Translations under genes and position numbers: made by a program
Source of the DNA: Excoecaria cochinchinensis
Lineage: Eukaryota > Streptophyta > Magnoliopsida > Malpighiales > Euphorbiaceae
Direction: 5' to 3'
DNA length: 64,000 bases
Assembly (NCBI GenBank): GCA_947683425.1
Contig: CANTUQ010000043.1
Coordinates: 7,635,501 to 7,699,500 of the forward strand
Part shown: piece after piece, positions 46,810 through 58,743 of the stretch
Layout: every line of letters starts with the position of its first letter
Numbering within the stretch: the first letter of the stretch is position 1
Notes under the pieces: generated by a model
What the model was told of the DNA's origin: nothing
Database searches by the model: none
The model's input: only the letters and a program-made list of their open reading frames with translations

Positions 46810-47962
46810 TGTAGACAACAAGTCCTGAGTCAACCTAGATCGGAGTTACCCAATGATGATAAATTGCTTATTCATGGGCAAAGAGTTTGAAAGTGATGAT
46901 TTCCTTCTCAAATTTGCATTTTAGAATAAAAAATAAAAAAATAATAAAAATATTTTAAAAATTAGTTTTAAAAAATTAAGTTTAAAAATTTTAGTGTTTT
47001 TTAGTTATATTTAAAAATAAAAAAAAAATCGAAAATCAGATGTCGATGCGCGGTAGCGCGCCTGCGGTAGCGCGCTGCACCCGCGCACAGCGTAGTGCGC
47101 GACCGACGCCCGTCTGGCGTCGGTCGCCCCAGATCCACCTCAAATGTGTTTTTTCGCCCGATTTCCGTTTTTTCTTCATTTTTTGACTTTTTTCACCCTT
47201 TTTCCGGGATTTTTAAGGTCTTCTTCCTTTTTTACACCCTAATTAAGGAAAATTAGCTAAAAATCCTATTTTCTTCCCTAATTAATTATTTTTTTCATTT
47301 TAATTCATTTAAGTTGAAAATTTGAAGGGAAATTGGGGGGGAATTCATTTTGGGATCAATATTCATTATTTCTTCTTCTCTTCTCCTCCAAGAATTCTCT
47401 CTTGATTTTTTTGACATCTTTTTCTCCAAATAAAAATTCTTGGGTCAAAAGATACAATTTTTAATCTAGAATTTTTCTTGAGACAAATAAACTATTGTTT
47501 GTTCTTGAGATTTTGATGTTGAATCAATTGTAATTTTTGAGACAAAGAAATAATTTTTTATTCTTGGAAATTGAATTTATTTTCTTCTCTTTAACAATTT
47601 TCATCAATAATTATTCTTGAGACAAAGAAATCAATACTTTATTCTTGAGAATTGATTATTTTCTTCTATTATTTTTTTTAAGCAATTTTCTTTTGGAATA
47701 AAATTTCAATTATTTTATTTCTATTTTGTGAATCAAAGCAAGGAAAATCATCATATTCTTCATTAATCAAATCCGAAATCTGAGGGTAAATAATCTAAGC
47801 TTAATCCTTTAATTTTATTTTTCTTATTTATTTTTTGTTCATATTTAATTATTAACCATGTAGAGTTTTATATTATTGTGTTTTATTTATTTTAGGTGAT
47901 TTTGTATATAGATTTAATATTTTTAATATTCTTTTTACTTTATTTTATTTAATTGTTCATTC

Positions 47963-48024
<62 letters not shown>

Positions 48025-48894
48025 CATCATCATCATAATTTGTGTTAACATGTTAATATGCTAATTTATTTCTTTCCATTATATTAGTTAATTTATTTGT
48101 CATCCATAATACATATTTTATTTATTCTAATCTATTATTTATTGTTTTATGTGTTTAATTGAATTTCTTTATTTAATTACTAACATAAATTTTATTTGTG
48201 CTTGTTTTTTTGTTTCAAATCCTTATTTTTCCTTGTTCGAGCATCCATGCTAGTGAAGGAGGAGATCCGGGGATTTATTTTTATTGTATTTGATATTTTT
48301 TTTTCTTTATTTATCTTTTTAATTTATTTGTCATGTAATTATTAATAAAATCTTTTTTATGCACTCTTAATTAAAAATCACACAAAAATATTTTTATAAA
48401 TAAAATTGGCTTTTTCTAATAAAGTGGGACCAATGTCCTAGTTTTCCATCCAAGTAAATTGTCACTTTAAAATTATTTTCTTTAACTATGCACGCAAGGA
48501 CCAATGTCCTCATTCTTAATAAATACCCCGTTTTATGCATGATTTACATTTATTTTACAATGGGGGTTGTATTCCGCCCCTAGTTTTGTTGTAATTTATT
48601 TTCATGTACTTTATTTTGGTTATGCTTTCATTTACCTCTTTCCTTGGATGACCAACTTGCGCTCTAATTATTGCATCAAAAAGTATGAGAAAAGGGATGA
48701 AAACTTAAATTCAAAACTCAATTTAGCTTAATCAAGGTATGAATAAATGAGAAGTCCTGAACAATCTCTAGTCTTTGGGCTCAACGAGGCAAGAGGGCCA
48801 TCTCAATTTTCTATTGGGATGGGGCCTCCAAGACACCTCTTGTGTACCGTAAAAGGATCAATTTGCACAGTCTTAGGTGCCACGAGACGAGAGG
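46810..48894 (+). repeat. 5' LTR of D, left part
   Basis: The opening matches the C LTR start (TAGACA..GTCC..CCTAGATC and TTACCCAATGAT). It holds a CG-rich cluster (47040-47140) and an (ATT)n(ATC)n run (47968-48036). It ends AGAGG (48890-48894), the target duplication of I. Confidence 0.85.
47040..47140. repeat. CG-rich dyad cluster in LTR D
   Basis: GCGCGGTAGCGCGCCTGCGG, then GCGCGACCGACGCCCGTC and GGCGTCGGTCGC. The last two form one long inverted repeat and share the GACGCCCGTC core with B. Flanks are strongly AT-rich. Confidence 0.75.
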
Positions 48895-49240
48895 TGTAGC
48901 GCCCCAATACCCCTTGGGAGAATATTAGGTCACCAGACACGCATACACATACAAACAGTCATGCAAAAGCAAAAATAGTAAACATAGTTGTTCTTTATAC
49001 ATTACAAAACATTCTCTTTACACTTACAATTCGCTTACATATCTTATACAAAATCAAACATTCACTTTATCATTTACATGCCATATAGAAAAATGCTTTA
49101 CTTTTAGAGAAGCTGAACATTTACAAGGCTATACAAAAGTTCCATATCATGTATACAAAAAGCTATGCCAAATACAAAAAGACTCTAACTTATACTCCTA
49201 GTGGTCTCGGCCTGCAGATGTCCAACTTGATTGAACCTGT

Positions 49241-49288
49241 AAACCTACACGAGAAAACACTCGTGCTAAGTGATAACGCTTAGTGGGG
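49241..49288 (-). promoter_or_regulatory. Double stem-loop module, left LTR of I
   Basis: Reverse complement reads CCCCACTAAGCG...CACTTAGCACGAG, then the second stem ending CGTGTAGGTTT. The right LTR copy is at 53215-53262. Confidence 0.65.
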
Positions 49289-50194
49289 ATAACTCACATA
49301 ATAGACTTCTTGCGAAGTCACAAACATAATCATTAAAGCACATTAATAGTCAACATGCCAATTAATTAAGAGCATATAAAAGTAACAAGTATTTACCCCA
49401 TTTGTAACATACTAAACACCTTATCAACATGCTTTATAACATATCTACTAATTTCATGCAACTTATATCATGTTCATATTCTTCTAGCTCTAGCTATCGG
49501 CTCATATAAGCATCGCTAATGCAACAGTTATGTACCTATATTAGCATTCTCTATAGCTCTTTAAAATATATTATCATCTCATATACATTTAGCAAGTAAT
49601 TAAAAGCCTGACTTCATGCTATAAGTTGATATGGGTACATATAGATACTGTAAACATATAGAGACCGAAGTCTTGAATCATCTAGATACCAAACGGTACC
49701 AAACATATAGACATCCATCGATGCCAAACATCTAGCAGCTGCAAAACATCTAACCCTTTATAGGCATGCCCATCTATCCACTTCTATGAACAACTCATGA
49801 TTTGAATTAATACGTAGACATATACATTACTTCTATTCAACTATCATGTTATACCATTGCTCATACAACTCAATAAATACAAATATCAACTATACATTAC
49901 TATAAACACATACATATAGTTCAACATACAAGTACACAATTCATTATTCATCTCCCCATCATTTATATATTCATAGGCTTCTTGCAGATAAACATGGTTA
50001 TACACAAGCCCACATTCATTAGCTTGCTATTAATCTTAATCCTATTCATGATTTTTTTCCAAATGATAACTACTCTTATTCTCATTTAATAACCCTAAAT
50101 ATGCATTAGATATATCACGGAAAGTTCCGGTGCAAAACGGGTTCAATTCGGGAAGGAAAAAGAACCATTTAGGCTAAAAGTTAAGGTCAGACGA

Positions 50195-50310
50195 TGGTAA
50201 GACTTTCCATACCACCGTGTAGGATGCTAAAAATGAGTCTTTATGATACAGAATGGTTTTCCATGGTGGTATGAAAGTCCTTACCGCCGTGTAATCCTAT
50301 TATGCCTCAA
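50195..50310. repeat. CG dyads in LTR I
   Basis: GATGGTAAGACTTTCCATAC..CACCGTGTA and GGTGGTATGAAAGTCC..TTACCGCCGTGTAA form inverted pairs. The right LTR has the matching pair at 54170-54270. The core ACCGCCGTGTAA equals that of LTR A. Confidence 0.7.
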
Positions 50311-50847
50311 GACATAAGGCAGACACCAGATAGACTTTAGGTCTGCAATTGTCTTATCTTTCAAATGGAATAAGTTTCAGGTCATTTGAAAATATAAAAC
50401 ATAAGATATGACCTAAACAAGCTATACTCTTCCATGAACCCGCCAGAATAGAGGTACTTATGTTTTGGCAATTTTTAATGGGTCTTAGAGTCAGAATTCG
50501 ATCATGGTCATTTCTATGAGTTTTATAGGTATTGAAGTTGTGGTTCAAATGGTGTAACAAACACTCAATTTATTGTTCTCAAACTCTAGTTATGACCAAA
50601 ACACTACACGGAGGTCTGATGAGCTATAAGTAGAATATTGCCTAACACTAGGGTTCATACTTTGGTTGACCTCATAACAATTCAATCAACAATTTCAACA
50701 CACATCAATTACATATTTCAACTATACCATCTATCAATTAACACATAAACATACTCAATTTCTTTAACCACACATTCACACATCAATTATACCCTTTAAT
50801 CTCAAACAAATCAACATATGCACATCACTTAAGCAAGGTTACACATA

Positions 50848-50880
<33 letters not shown>

Positions 50881-51504
50881 CATATATCCTAAACCTCAAA
50901 AAGTAGGCTGAAGAACACTTTCACTAGTTAGACCTTCTCCTTGCCTTTAGCTCTCCTCTTGTTAAATTCTTGCACAATCAATCAAAATACACTTTCTTAC
51001 TCCATTACTCATGTCAATCCAAATCCAAAACAGAAATTGAGAAGAAGGAGATATACACAACTATCAACCCTTACTTACCTTCTTAACTTACTTAATCAAA
51101 CCATTCCAATACAAATTTCCAGATTCAATTAAGAGGAAATGAAGCTGAATCACATGAGATGAAGAAGAGAGAAATTCAAAATAGGAAAAAGAAGTGGCCG
51201 GATTCCAAGTGAATCACAATCCAATTTTTGCCTCTTAATTCCACTATAAACTGCATGGGGAAGTTTGGTTGGCAAGAGGTGGATTCCACACGTGGAAATC
51301 ACTCACCTCTTCCACCAAAACCCACTTAAGTCCTTGGTAATTAGCCAATCAATCCCTCACTTAATTTTTGTCCCTTTAATTGCCAACTTCTATTTTCAAT
51401 TACACCCCTACAAACATTAGTCTCATACTTATTCCAATCACATTTGTACCCTATTATGCAATTGACTCTACTAATTCTTCTAGGGTACACTTTGGGGTAT
51501 TACA

Positions 51505-51522
51505 ATTCTCCCCCCCCTTAAG
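51505..51522 (-). other. Polypurine tract of I
   Basis: Reverse complement AAGGGGGGGAGAAT directly precedes the LTR start TGTAATACCCC. Upstream on the minus strand lies AATTTCGAGGACAAAATTTC, the usual end of a chromovirus pol frame, so the deletion kept the 3' edge of pol. Confidence 0.85.
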
Positions 51523-51589
51523 AAATTTTGTCCTCGAAATTTCCACGATAACAAACAGAAAATCATGCCAGTCAATACACAAATATAAA

Positions 51590-52763
51590 ACTTACCAGAT
51601 GGACCGGCAGGATCATCGACCTCTTCTCCAATCATGGCAAAGACTTGACCCGGACCACTTAGAGCAACGGGCCTCTCTACTGCCTCCGACAGTACTTGAG
51701 CTGCTCTACCTCTTCCTCTGCCACTTTTAGATGATCCAGACACGTTCACATTTCCTTTACTCACTTGTGAACCCATATTCTCTTTAATCTCCGGACAATT
51801 AGCAAACATGTGGTCCATACCGCCGCATTTGAAACATGCTCCTGTAAGCTTCCTACGTGTGCCCCAGTGGATCCTCTGACAATGCTCACACATAGGTATT
51901 GTGCTACCTCTATTGGAAGGTGGCACAACACTACCCTTCAATGCAGGCACTCGAATTGAATCTCTAATAACCTGCCCACTTACAGCTCCTCGAGTCTTCT
52001 TGCTACTAACTCTATCATTTCCTGATACTTTCCTCTTCTGCTCGTTCCTTTGCTTTACCAATTCTGCTTCTTCCAATTTCATAGCAACCAAGACTAACTG
52101 ATAATAGTTCACTGATTACATAACAGCCATCGCTGATAGAGGTCCTCTAATAGACTCTCTCAATCCATCCTCAAACTGTCGACATCTGAAGTCTTCTGTT
52201 AGCAATTCATTTGGCACATACTTAATCAGTCGACTAAATTCCTTTTCATACTCTCCTACGGTCATACCTCTTTGTTTCAATCTGACAAACTCCCTCCATT
52301 TAGCTTCTCTATATGCTTTAGTGATGTACTTCTTTTCAAATTCTTGAGCAAAGAAGTTCCATGTCAACTCTTTCGGTCGCTGGGGATTCCGAAGCACTAG
52401 TTTCCACCAGTCATAAGCTGGACCTTGCAGTAATGATACTGCACAAGTCACTCTCTGATTCTGAGGACAATTGATTTCTTCCAATATCCTTTCCATCCTT
52501 TCCAATGAAAACTCAGCCACATCCGACTGATCCAAAGTAGTCCCACAAAACTCTTCTGCTCCTCTCTTTCTAATAAGGTCTGAAGGAGCCTTAGGAGCAG
52601 TTAATCTGTCTATACACTATATCAACCCTTGCACTAACATCGGATTGTCTAGAGCTAGTCCCGGAGCCTCAGCTGGAGGTCGTTCAGGTGCAGGCTAATC
52701 AACTCTCACTGGATTTACGCTTCCCGTCGTCTCTCCTACTTTCTCACTCGGATCTAACTCCAT
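51590..52763 (-). pseudogene. Gag of element I
   Basis: Minus strand, ATG at 52763 (MELDPSEKVGETTGS). One frame without frameshift, broken by two TAG codons near the start (codons 23 and 49) and a TAA at about 52116. The gag core is CAVSLLQGPAYDWWKLVLRN, then WREFVRLKQRGMTVGEYEKE. A CPHC-like first finger (CEHCQRIH) precedes a full zinc knuckle CFKCGGMDHMFANC. After a Gly/Arg-rich tail, DDPAGPSGKFYI leads straight to pol-end sequence, so protease to chromodomain are deleted. Related to H gag by arrangement and motifs. Confidence 0.85.
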
Positions 52764-52870
52764 CTATACCCTATACAAGACAACATCTGCATTAGGCCAC
52801 GACTCTAGACAGAATCACATACATCTAATCAATACTCTAACATCTTATTGTCCTGAACCATCTAACCTAT

Positions 52871-52882
52871 GCTTTGATAACA
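52871..52882 (-). other. Primer-binding site of I (decayed)
   Basis: Reverse complement TGTTATCAAAGC, two changes from the initiator-Met site TGGTATCAGAGC (both G to T/A). Five bases from the LTR end, as in H. Confidence 0.75.
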
Positions 52883-55016
52883 TTACTTGTAGCGCCCCAA
52901 TACCCCTTGGGAGGATATTAGGTCACCAGACACGCAAACACATACAAACAGTCATGAGGAAGCAAAAATAGTAAACATAGTTGTTCTTTATACATTACAA
53001 AACATTCACTTTACACTTACATTTTGCTTACATATCTTATACAAAATAAAACTTTCACTTTATAATTTACATGCCATATACAAAATGCTTTACTTTTAGA
53101 GAAGCTGAACATTTACAAGGCTATACAAAAGCTCCATATCATGTATACAAAAAGACTCTAACTTATACTCCTAGTGGCCTCGGCCTGCAGATATCTAGCT
53201 CGATTGAACCTATAAACCTACACGGGAAAACACCCGTGCTAAGCGATAACGCTTAGTGGGGATAACTCAAATAATAGACTTCTTGCGAAGTCACAAGCAT
53301 AATCATTAAAGCACATCAATAGTTAACATGTCAATTAATTAAGAGCATATAAAAGTAACAAGCATTTACCCCATTTGTAATATACTAAACACCTTATCAA
53401 CATGCTTTATAACATATCTACTAATTTCATGCAAACTTATATCATGTTCATATTCTTCTAGCTCTAGGTATCGGGTCATATAAGCATCTCTAATGCAACA
53501 GTTATGTACCTCTATTAGCATTCTCTATAGCTCTTTAACATATATTATCATCTCATATACATTAAGCAAGTAATTAATAGCCTGACTTCATGCTATAAGT
53601 GGATACGGGTACATATAGAGACTGTAAACATATAGAGATCGAAGTCTCGAATCATCTAGATACCAAATGGTACCAAACATATAGACACCCATCAATGCCG
53701 AACATCTAGCAGCTGCAAAACATCTAACCCTTTATAGGCATGCCCATCTATCCACTTCTATGAACAACTCAGGCTTTGAATTAATACGTAGACATATACA
53801 TTACTTCTATTCAACTATCATGTTATACCATTGCTTATACAACTTAATAAATACAAATATCAACTATACATTACTATAAACACATACATATAGTTCAACA
53901 TGCAAGTACACAATTCATTATTCATCTCCCCATCATTTATATATTCATAGGTTTCTTTCACATAAACATGGTTATACACAAGCCCACATTTATTAGCTTG
54001 CTATTAATCTTAATCCTATTTATGATTATTTTCCAAATGATAACTACTCTTATTCTCATTTAATAACCCTAAATATGCGTTAGATATATCACGGAAAGTA
54101 CCGGTGCAAAACGGGTTCAATTTGGGAAGGAAAAAGTACTATTTAGGCTAAAAGTTAAGGTCATGCGATGGTAAGACTTTCCATACCACCATATAGGATG
54201 ATAAAAATGAGTCTTTATGGGACAGAATGATTTTACACGGCGGTATGAAAGTCCTTACCACCGTGTAAACCTATTCTACCTCAAGACACAAGGCAGACAC
54301 CAGATAGACTTCAGGTCCGAAGTTGTAATGCATGTTTATCATAGCTAGAGACATTTTTAGGAAAAATGTCCTCCTAGACAATTGTTCCCCTATGTCTTAT
54401 CTTTCAAATGGAACAAGTTTCAGGTCATCTAGAAATACAAAACGTATGATATGACCTAAACAAGCTATACTCTTCCTTGAACCTGCCAGAATAGAGGTAC
54501 TTATGTTTTGGCAATTTTTAATGGGTCTTAGAGTCAGAATTCGATCATGGTCATTTCTTTGAGTTTTATAGGTATTGAAGTTGTGGTTCAAATGGTGTAT
54601 TAAATACTCAATTTATAGTTCTCAAACTCCAGTTATGACCAAAACACTACATGTAACACCCCCATACCCCCAGTAAGGAATATCGGGGTGTTACGCGGCA
54701 CATACCTATACATATACATATACGTACACTAGCGGAAGCGATAATAATAAGATAACTAGACTATCTTTAGGGCCAAACAAAACACACTTCTCTTATAACA
54801 TATATAAATTGTACATATTACAAAAGCTTTATACATATACATCTTCGACACATATACCAAACAGTTAACATATACATATAAACACTGTACTTTCTATCTA
54901 CATAATGATGTTACTCAAAATGTAAAAACTCTATTTCTATTTTATACAAAAAGAAATCATAACAAAACTCCTAGTGGCCTTGACCCGCAGATGTCCGCTC
55001 ACTGGTCCGAACCTGT

Positions 55017-55066
55017 AAACCTACACGAAAATAAATATCCATGCTAAGCGATAACGCTTAGTGGGG
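55017..55066 (-). promoter_or_regulatory. Double stem-loop module, LTR J
   Basis: Reverse complement reads CCCCACTAAGCGTTATCGCTTAGCATGG (first 12 bases and last 12 pair), then a weak second stem ending CGTGTAGGTTT. Confidence 0.6.
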
Positions 55067-56119
55067 ATGAAAATAATGCAGAGGACTTCTTTTTGAAGTC
55101 ATAAATAAATCACACAATTCATGTAACAAAATCAACTAGCTCATGCATATAGCTTTTATATGTGTAGAGGTTGCATGTTCAAATATCAAATACTATGAGC
55201 TCACATATATATAACATCTACTCTTTTACTTATTCATGTACACTACAACTTGTACATATCATTTATTCAAATATACATTATCATGTGTCCACATTCAAGT
55301 AAACATATACTTGTATATAAATTGTCATGTACTTAAACATTTCTCTCATGTACTAAAACATTTAATCAGAACAATACTTTTAATCATCTCATATTCACTG
55401 TACAATAACAATAAGCCTGAACTCCTTTCATGGTGGAAACGGGTAACTCTGGATACTATTTACAGTATCTTACATGTGGAGAATTAACTCAAACTCTATG
55501 GAATACACAGGGTATTCCGAACTTTGGGCACAATTAAGGCCAACTCTAGCAGCTGCACTCTAACCCTTTATAAGCATGCTTATCTATCCACTACTATGGC
55601 ACTCAGGCTTAACATAAAGACTCTATGCACTATATCATGTACATTACCCTCTCAAGCATTATAACATGATTCAATCATATGCACATTCAATATCACACGA
55701 CAAGTCATGTTCAATCATGACAAAGCATGTAGCATATAGGTTCCATTCATAAACTCATATATAATAGCATCATTTACATATAATTTAATATCACATGGCA
55801 TATCAAGTTCAACAACTAAAAAGCATGTAACATTTAAATTCCATGTATAAAGTCTTATATCACATCATCATATACATGCACTCATAGGTTCATACATTTT
55901 TATCATGCCATTTACAATCCTTAATACAATTATACATTGTTACTTTATTTGTTAAATTACAAATTTAATCATACTCATGTGCATTTCCCCGTTCATAACT
56001 ACTTTATAGTCATTTGCTAACCCTAAACATGCATAATAAGCTAAGGGGAAGGGTAAGGGGTTGACCCATGGCAACTAGAAGCTCAAAAATAAGAAGAAAA
56101 AGCTTTATATGCATTGTTC

Positions 56120-56180
56120 TATTGCGAGTTCACGACCTATGTCGCGATCGCGACAGAAGCTCGCCTCTGGTGCCTTACAA
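56120..56180. repeat. CG dyad in LTR J, first cluster
   Basis: GTCGCGATCGCGAC (56141-56154) is a perfect 14-bp palindrome. Confidence 0.85.
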
Positions 56181-57189
56181 GACTGCTTTTTACCCTAAAC
56201 TTTTATCGCCAAAACTACCCTCTAGAACACATTTATAGGCTAAGTAGTCTTCATATGAATTATGCACTAGGATGTTATATTTCCAATGGGACAAATTTCA
56301 TGTCTTTTGGACATCTATAACTCCAGATATGATTCAAACAATCTATACTATTCTAGTGAACCCGCCAGAACAGGGTCACCTATGTTCTAATTACTTTTGG
56401 GATACTTAGAGCCAGAATTAGATCAAGTACCCTCTTAGACACTTTTAGCTACGGATCATAGGTTTCTGATGCAATTTGAATAAACCCAATTGAAGCCCTA
56501 TAACTCTACTTATCGTAAATACAATACGCAGAGGTCTTATGACAATCTGAACAAAATTCACCCACAAACATACTTTACACATGAAAGTTGTATGAAGACC
56601 ATCTAACACACATATAATCACAACATATCCATATACATATACCATAAAACATTGCAAGCAATCAAAATGAACAAAATAAAGATCGCACGCGATCCCTACC
56701 CTAGGAAGCTTGAGCTCCACTCTCTATTCAGCTTTAACCCCTTTACTTTCCTTATCCAATCTCTTGTCCATAGCTCTCATGCATAACCAGACCAAAACAC
56801 TTAAGTTAACCCTCTTTTCACTTTAAATCAAAAACAAAGAGAAAAAGGAGGTCAGATCAAAAGACAAATCAAACTTACCTCTTTGAAGAGACCTAACCAA
56901 GTCCTACTATGCTCTCTCTTTCAGCCACTTCAAGTGGATCTCTCAAAGAACTAGGCAAATGAAAAAGAAACGAACAAGAGAGAGGCAAAGCAAGGTGAAC
57001 GGCTGACCAAAGAAAGAAACTAAAGAAAAAGAACAAGAGGGCTAAAACTAATGTAAATGAAGAAGAAAGAAGCAGATGGTCCATGTCAATCCAACATTAA
57101 CTATGCTAATAAATGCCATCTACCAATTAAATACATTCTTCTCCTCTTTTTAATTCTACTCTCTTTTTATTTTATGTAATAATATCCAA

Positions 57190-57280
57190 CTCTTGCCACA
57201 TGTCACATCCCTACAAAGCCATGTGTCACTCCCCTATGATGCCACTTGTCAATCTCCTATGCCGCCACGTGTCACAAAAC
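57190..57280. repeat. Four GCCACRTGTCA words in LTR J
   Basis: GCCACATGTCA, GCCATGTGTCA, GCCACTTGTCA and GCCACGTGTCA, each about 22-26 bp apart. The core is like a G-box (CACGTG). Similar words pepper 20580-20935. Confidence 0.7.
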
Positions 57281-57312
57281 CCATCTCAAGGTCTCTTAAA
57301 ACCCACTTATGC

Positions 57313-57445
57313 AAGCATCTCGCGAAAGGGTTCTGTCGCGCTCGCGACAGAACGCTCACATCCACACTAACCAGCTGTAGTTGGGAAACCGCTAGAGTGT
57401 TCTGTTGCGCCTGCGACACTCGTCGCGCTCGCGACAGAACTCTCG
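57313..57445. repeat. CG dyads in LTR J, second cluster
   Basis: TTCTGTCGCG-CT-CGCGACAGAA (57331-57352) has ten paired bases per arm. Related copies follow to 57440 (GTTCTGTTGCGCCTGCGACA, GTCGCGCTCGCGACAGAAC). Confidence 0.85.
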
Positions 57446-58401
57446 CACACAACACTTACTTTTCCGAACAAAACTCCGTATTTCTTCTAGGGCCACTTTG
57501 GGGTGTTACACTACACCGAGGTCTGGTGAACTATAAGTAGAATTTTGCCTAACACTAGGTTTCATACTTTGGTTGACCTCATAACAATTCAATCAACAAT
57601 TTCAACACACATCAATTACATATTTCAACTATACCATCTATCAATTAACACATAAACATACTCAATTTCTCTAACCATACATTCACACATCAATTATACC
57701 CTTTAATCTCAAACAAATCAACATATACACATCACTTAAGCAAGGTTACTCATAACACACACACATATGTATATATATATCCCAAACCTCAAAAAGTAGG
57801 CTGAAGAACATTTTCACTAGCTAGACCTTCTCCTTGCCTTTAGCTCTCCTCTTGTCAAATTCTTGCACAATCAATCAAAATACACTTTCTTAGTCCATTA
57901 CTCATGTCAATCCAAATCCAAAACAGAAATTGAGAAGAAGGACATATACACAACTATTAACCCTTACTTACCTTCTCAACTTACTTCATCAAACTATTCC
58001 AATACAAATTTCCAAATTCAATTAAGAGGAAATGAAGCTGAATCACATGAGATGAAGAAGAGAGAAATTCAGAATAGGAAAAAGAAGTGGCCGGATTCCA
58101 AGTGAATCACAATCCAATTTATGCCTCTTAATTCCACTATAAATTGCATGGGAAAGTTTGGTTGGTAAGAGGTGGATTCCACACGTTGAATCCACTCACC
58201 TCTTCTACCAAAACCCACTTAAGTCCTTGGTAATTAGCCAATCAATCCCTCACTTAATTTCTGTCGCTTTAATTGCCAACTTCTCTTTTCAATTACACCC
58301 CTACAAACATTAGTCTCATACTTATTCCAATCACATTTGTACCCTATTATGCAATTGACTCTACTAATGCTTCTAGGGTACACTTTGGGGTATTCAAGAG
58401 G

Positions 58402-58723
58402 GCCATCCTAATGTTCTATTAGGGTGGGGCCTCCGAGACACCTCTGGTTTGCCCAAGCGCGAGGCCGAGAGGCCATCCTAATGTTAGGGTGGGGCCTCCA
58501 AGACACCTCCGGCTTGCCTATGATGGACATAGCTGCGCTGTCTTAGGCTCACTGAGGCTAGACGAACTTTTCCAATGTTCTATTGGGTGGTGACTCTATG
58601 AAACCTCCTTGTTGCCCAAAATAGACGCCCTTGCAATTTCACTTGCAAGTTTACATGAACCTCATTCATCCTGAGAGCCCTGAAAGCGAGTCTTTGGGCT
58701 CCCGGGGTTTGGCAAATGTCACA
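58402..58723 (+). repeat. 5' LTR of D, right part
   Basis: Continues 48894 after element I. Contains GGGCCATCCTAATG repeats, CTTGCAA...TTGCAAG as in B, and ends AATGTCACA at 58723. Confidence 0.85.
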
Positions 58724-58743
58724 TTGGCAACTCCGCTGGGGAC
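58724..58743 (+). other. Primer-binding site of D
   Basis: TTGGCAACTCCGCTGGGGAC, two changes from the usual Tat/Ogre tRNA-Arg site, directly after the LTR. Confidence 0.85.

Larger units (their letters stand above)
48895..51504 (-). repeat. 3' LTR of I (left)
   Basis: 2610 bp. In the sense direction: CG dyads (50300-50195), CATGCC module (about 49795-49725), double stem-loop (49288-49241), end. A (CA)n(TA)n run lies near 50849-50882. Near-identical to the right LTR apart from small indels, including one at about 50345 that removes about 85 bp present at 54318-54400. Confidence 0.9.
54652..57510 (-). mobile_element. Solo LTR J (Tekay-like), minus-oriented
   Basis: 2859 bp, starts TGTAACACCCCC and ends GGGGTGTTACA, with CTACA on both sides (54647-54651, 57511-57515). 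No primer site, polypurine tract or coding sequence. In its sense (minus) direction: GCCACRTGTCA words (57190-57280 on plus), CG dyads (57313-57445, 56120-56180), AAGCATGCTTAT module (about 55570-55600), double stem-loop (55066-55017), end. The innermost layer of the nest. Confidence 0.9.
48895..58396 (-). mobile_element. Element I: gag-only Tekay-like element, minus strand
   Basis: Target duplication AGAGG on both sides (48890-48894, 58397-58401). The left LTR is 48895-51504 (2610 bp). The interior is only 1383 bp (51505-52887). The right LTR is 52888-58396, interrupted by J. Ends are TGTAGCGCCCC and GGGGTATTACA, the right one decayed to GGTATTCA. The interior carries a gag ORF, a primer site and a polypurine tract but no pol. 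This is the layout of terminal-repeat elements that keep only gag, which depend on others for RT and integrase. Confidence 0.9.
52888..58396 (-). repeat. 5' LTR of I (right), split by J
   Basis: 52888-54651 and 57516-58396, about 2645 bp without J. Double stem-loop at 53215-53262. J sits between CACTACA and CCGAGGTC, inside a variant of the ACACGGNGGT dyad word (left LTR: CACTACACGGAGGTC at about 50603). Confidence 0.9.
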
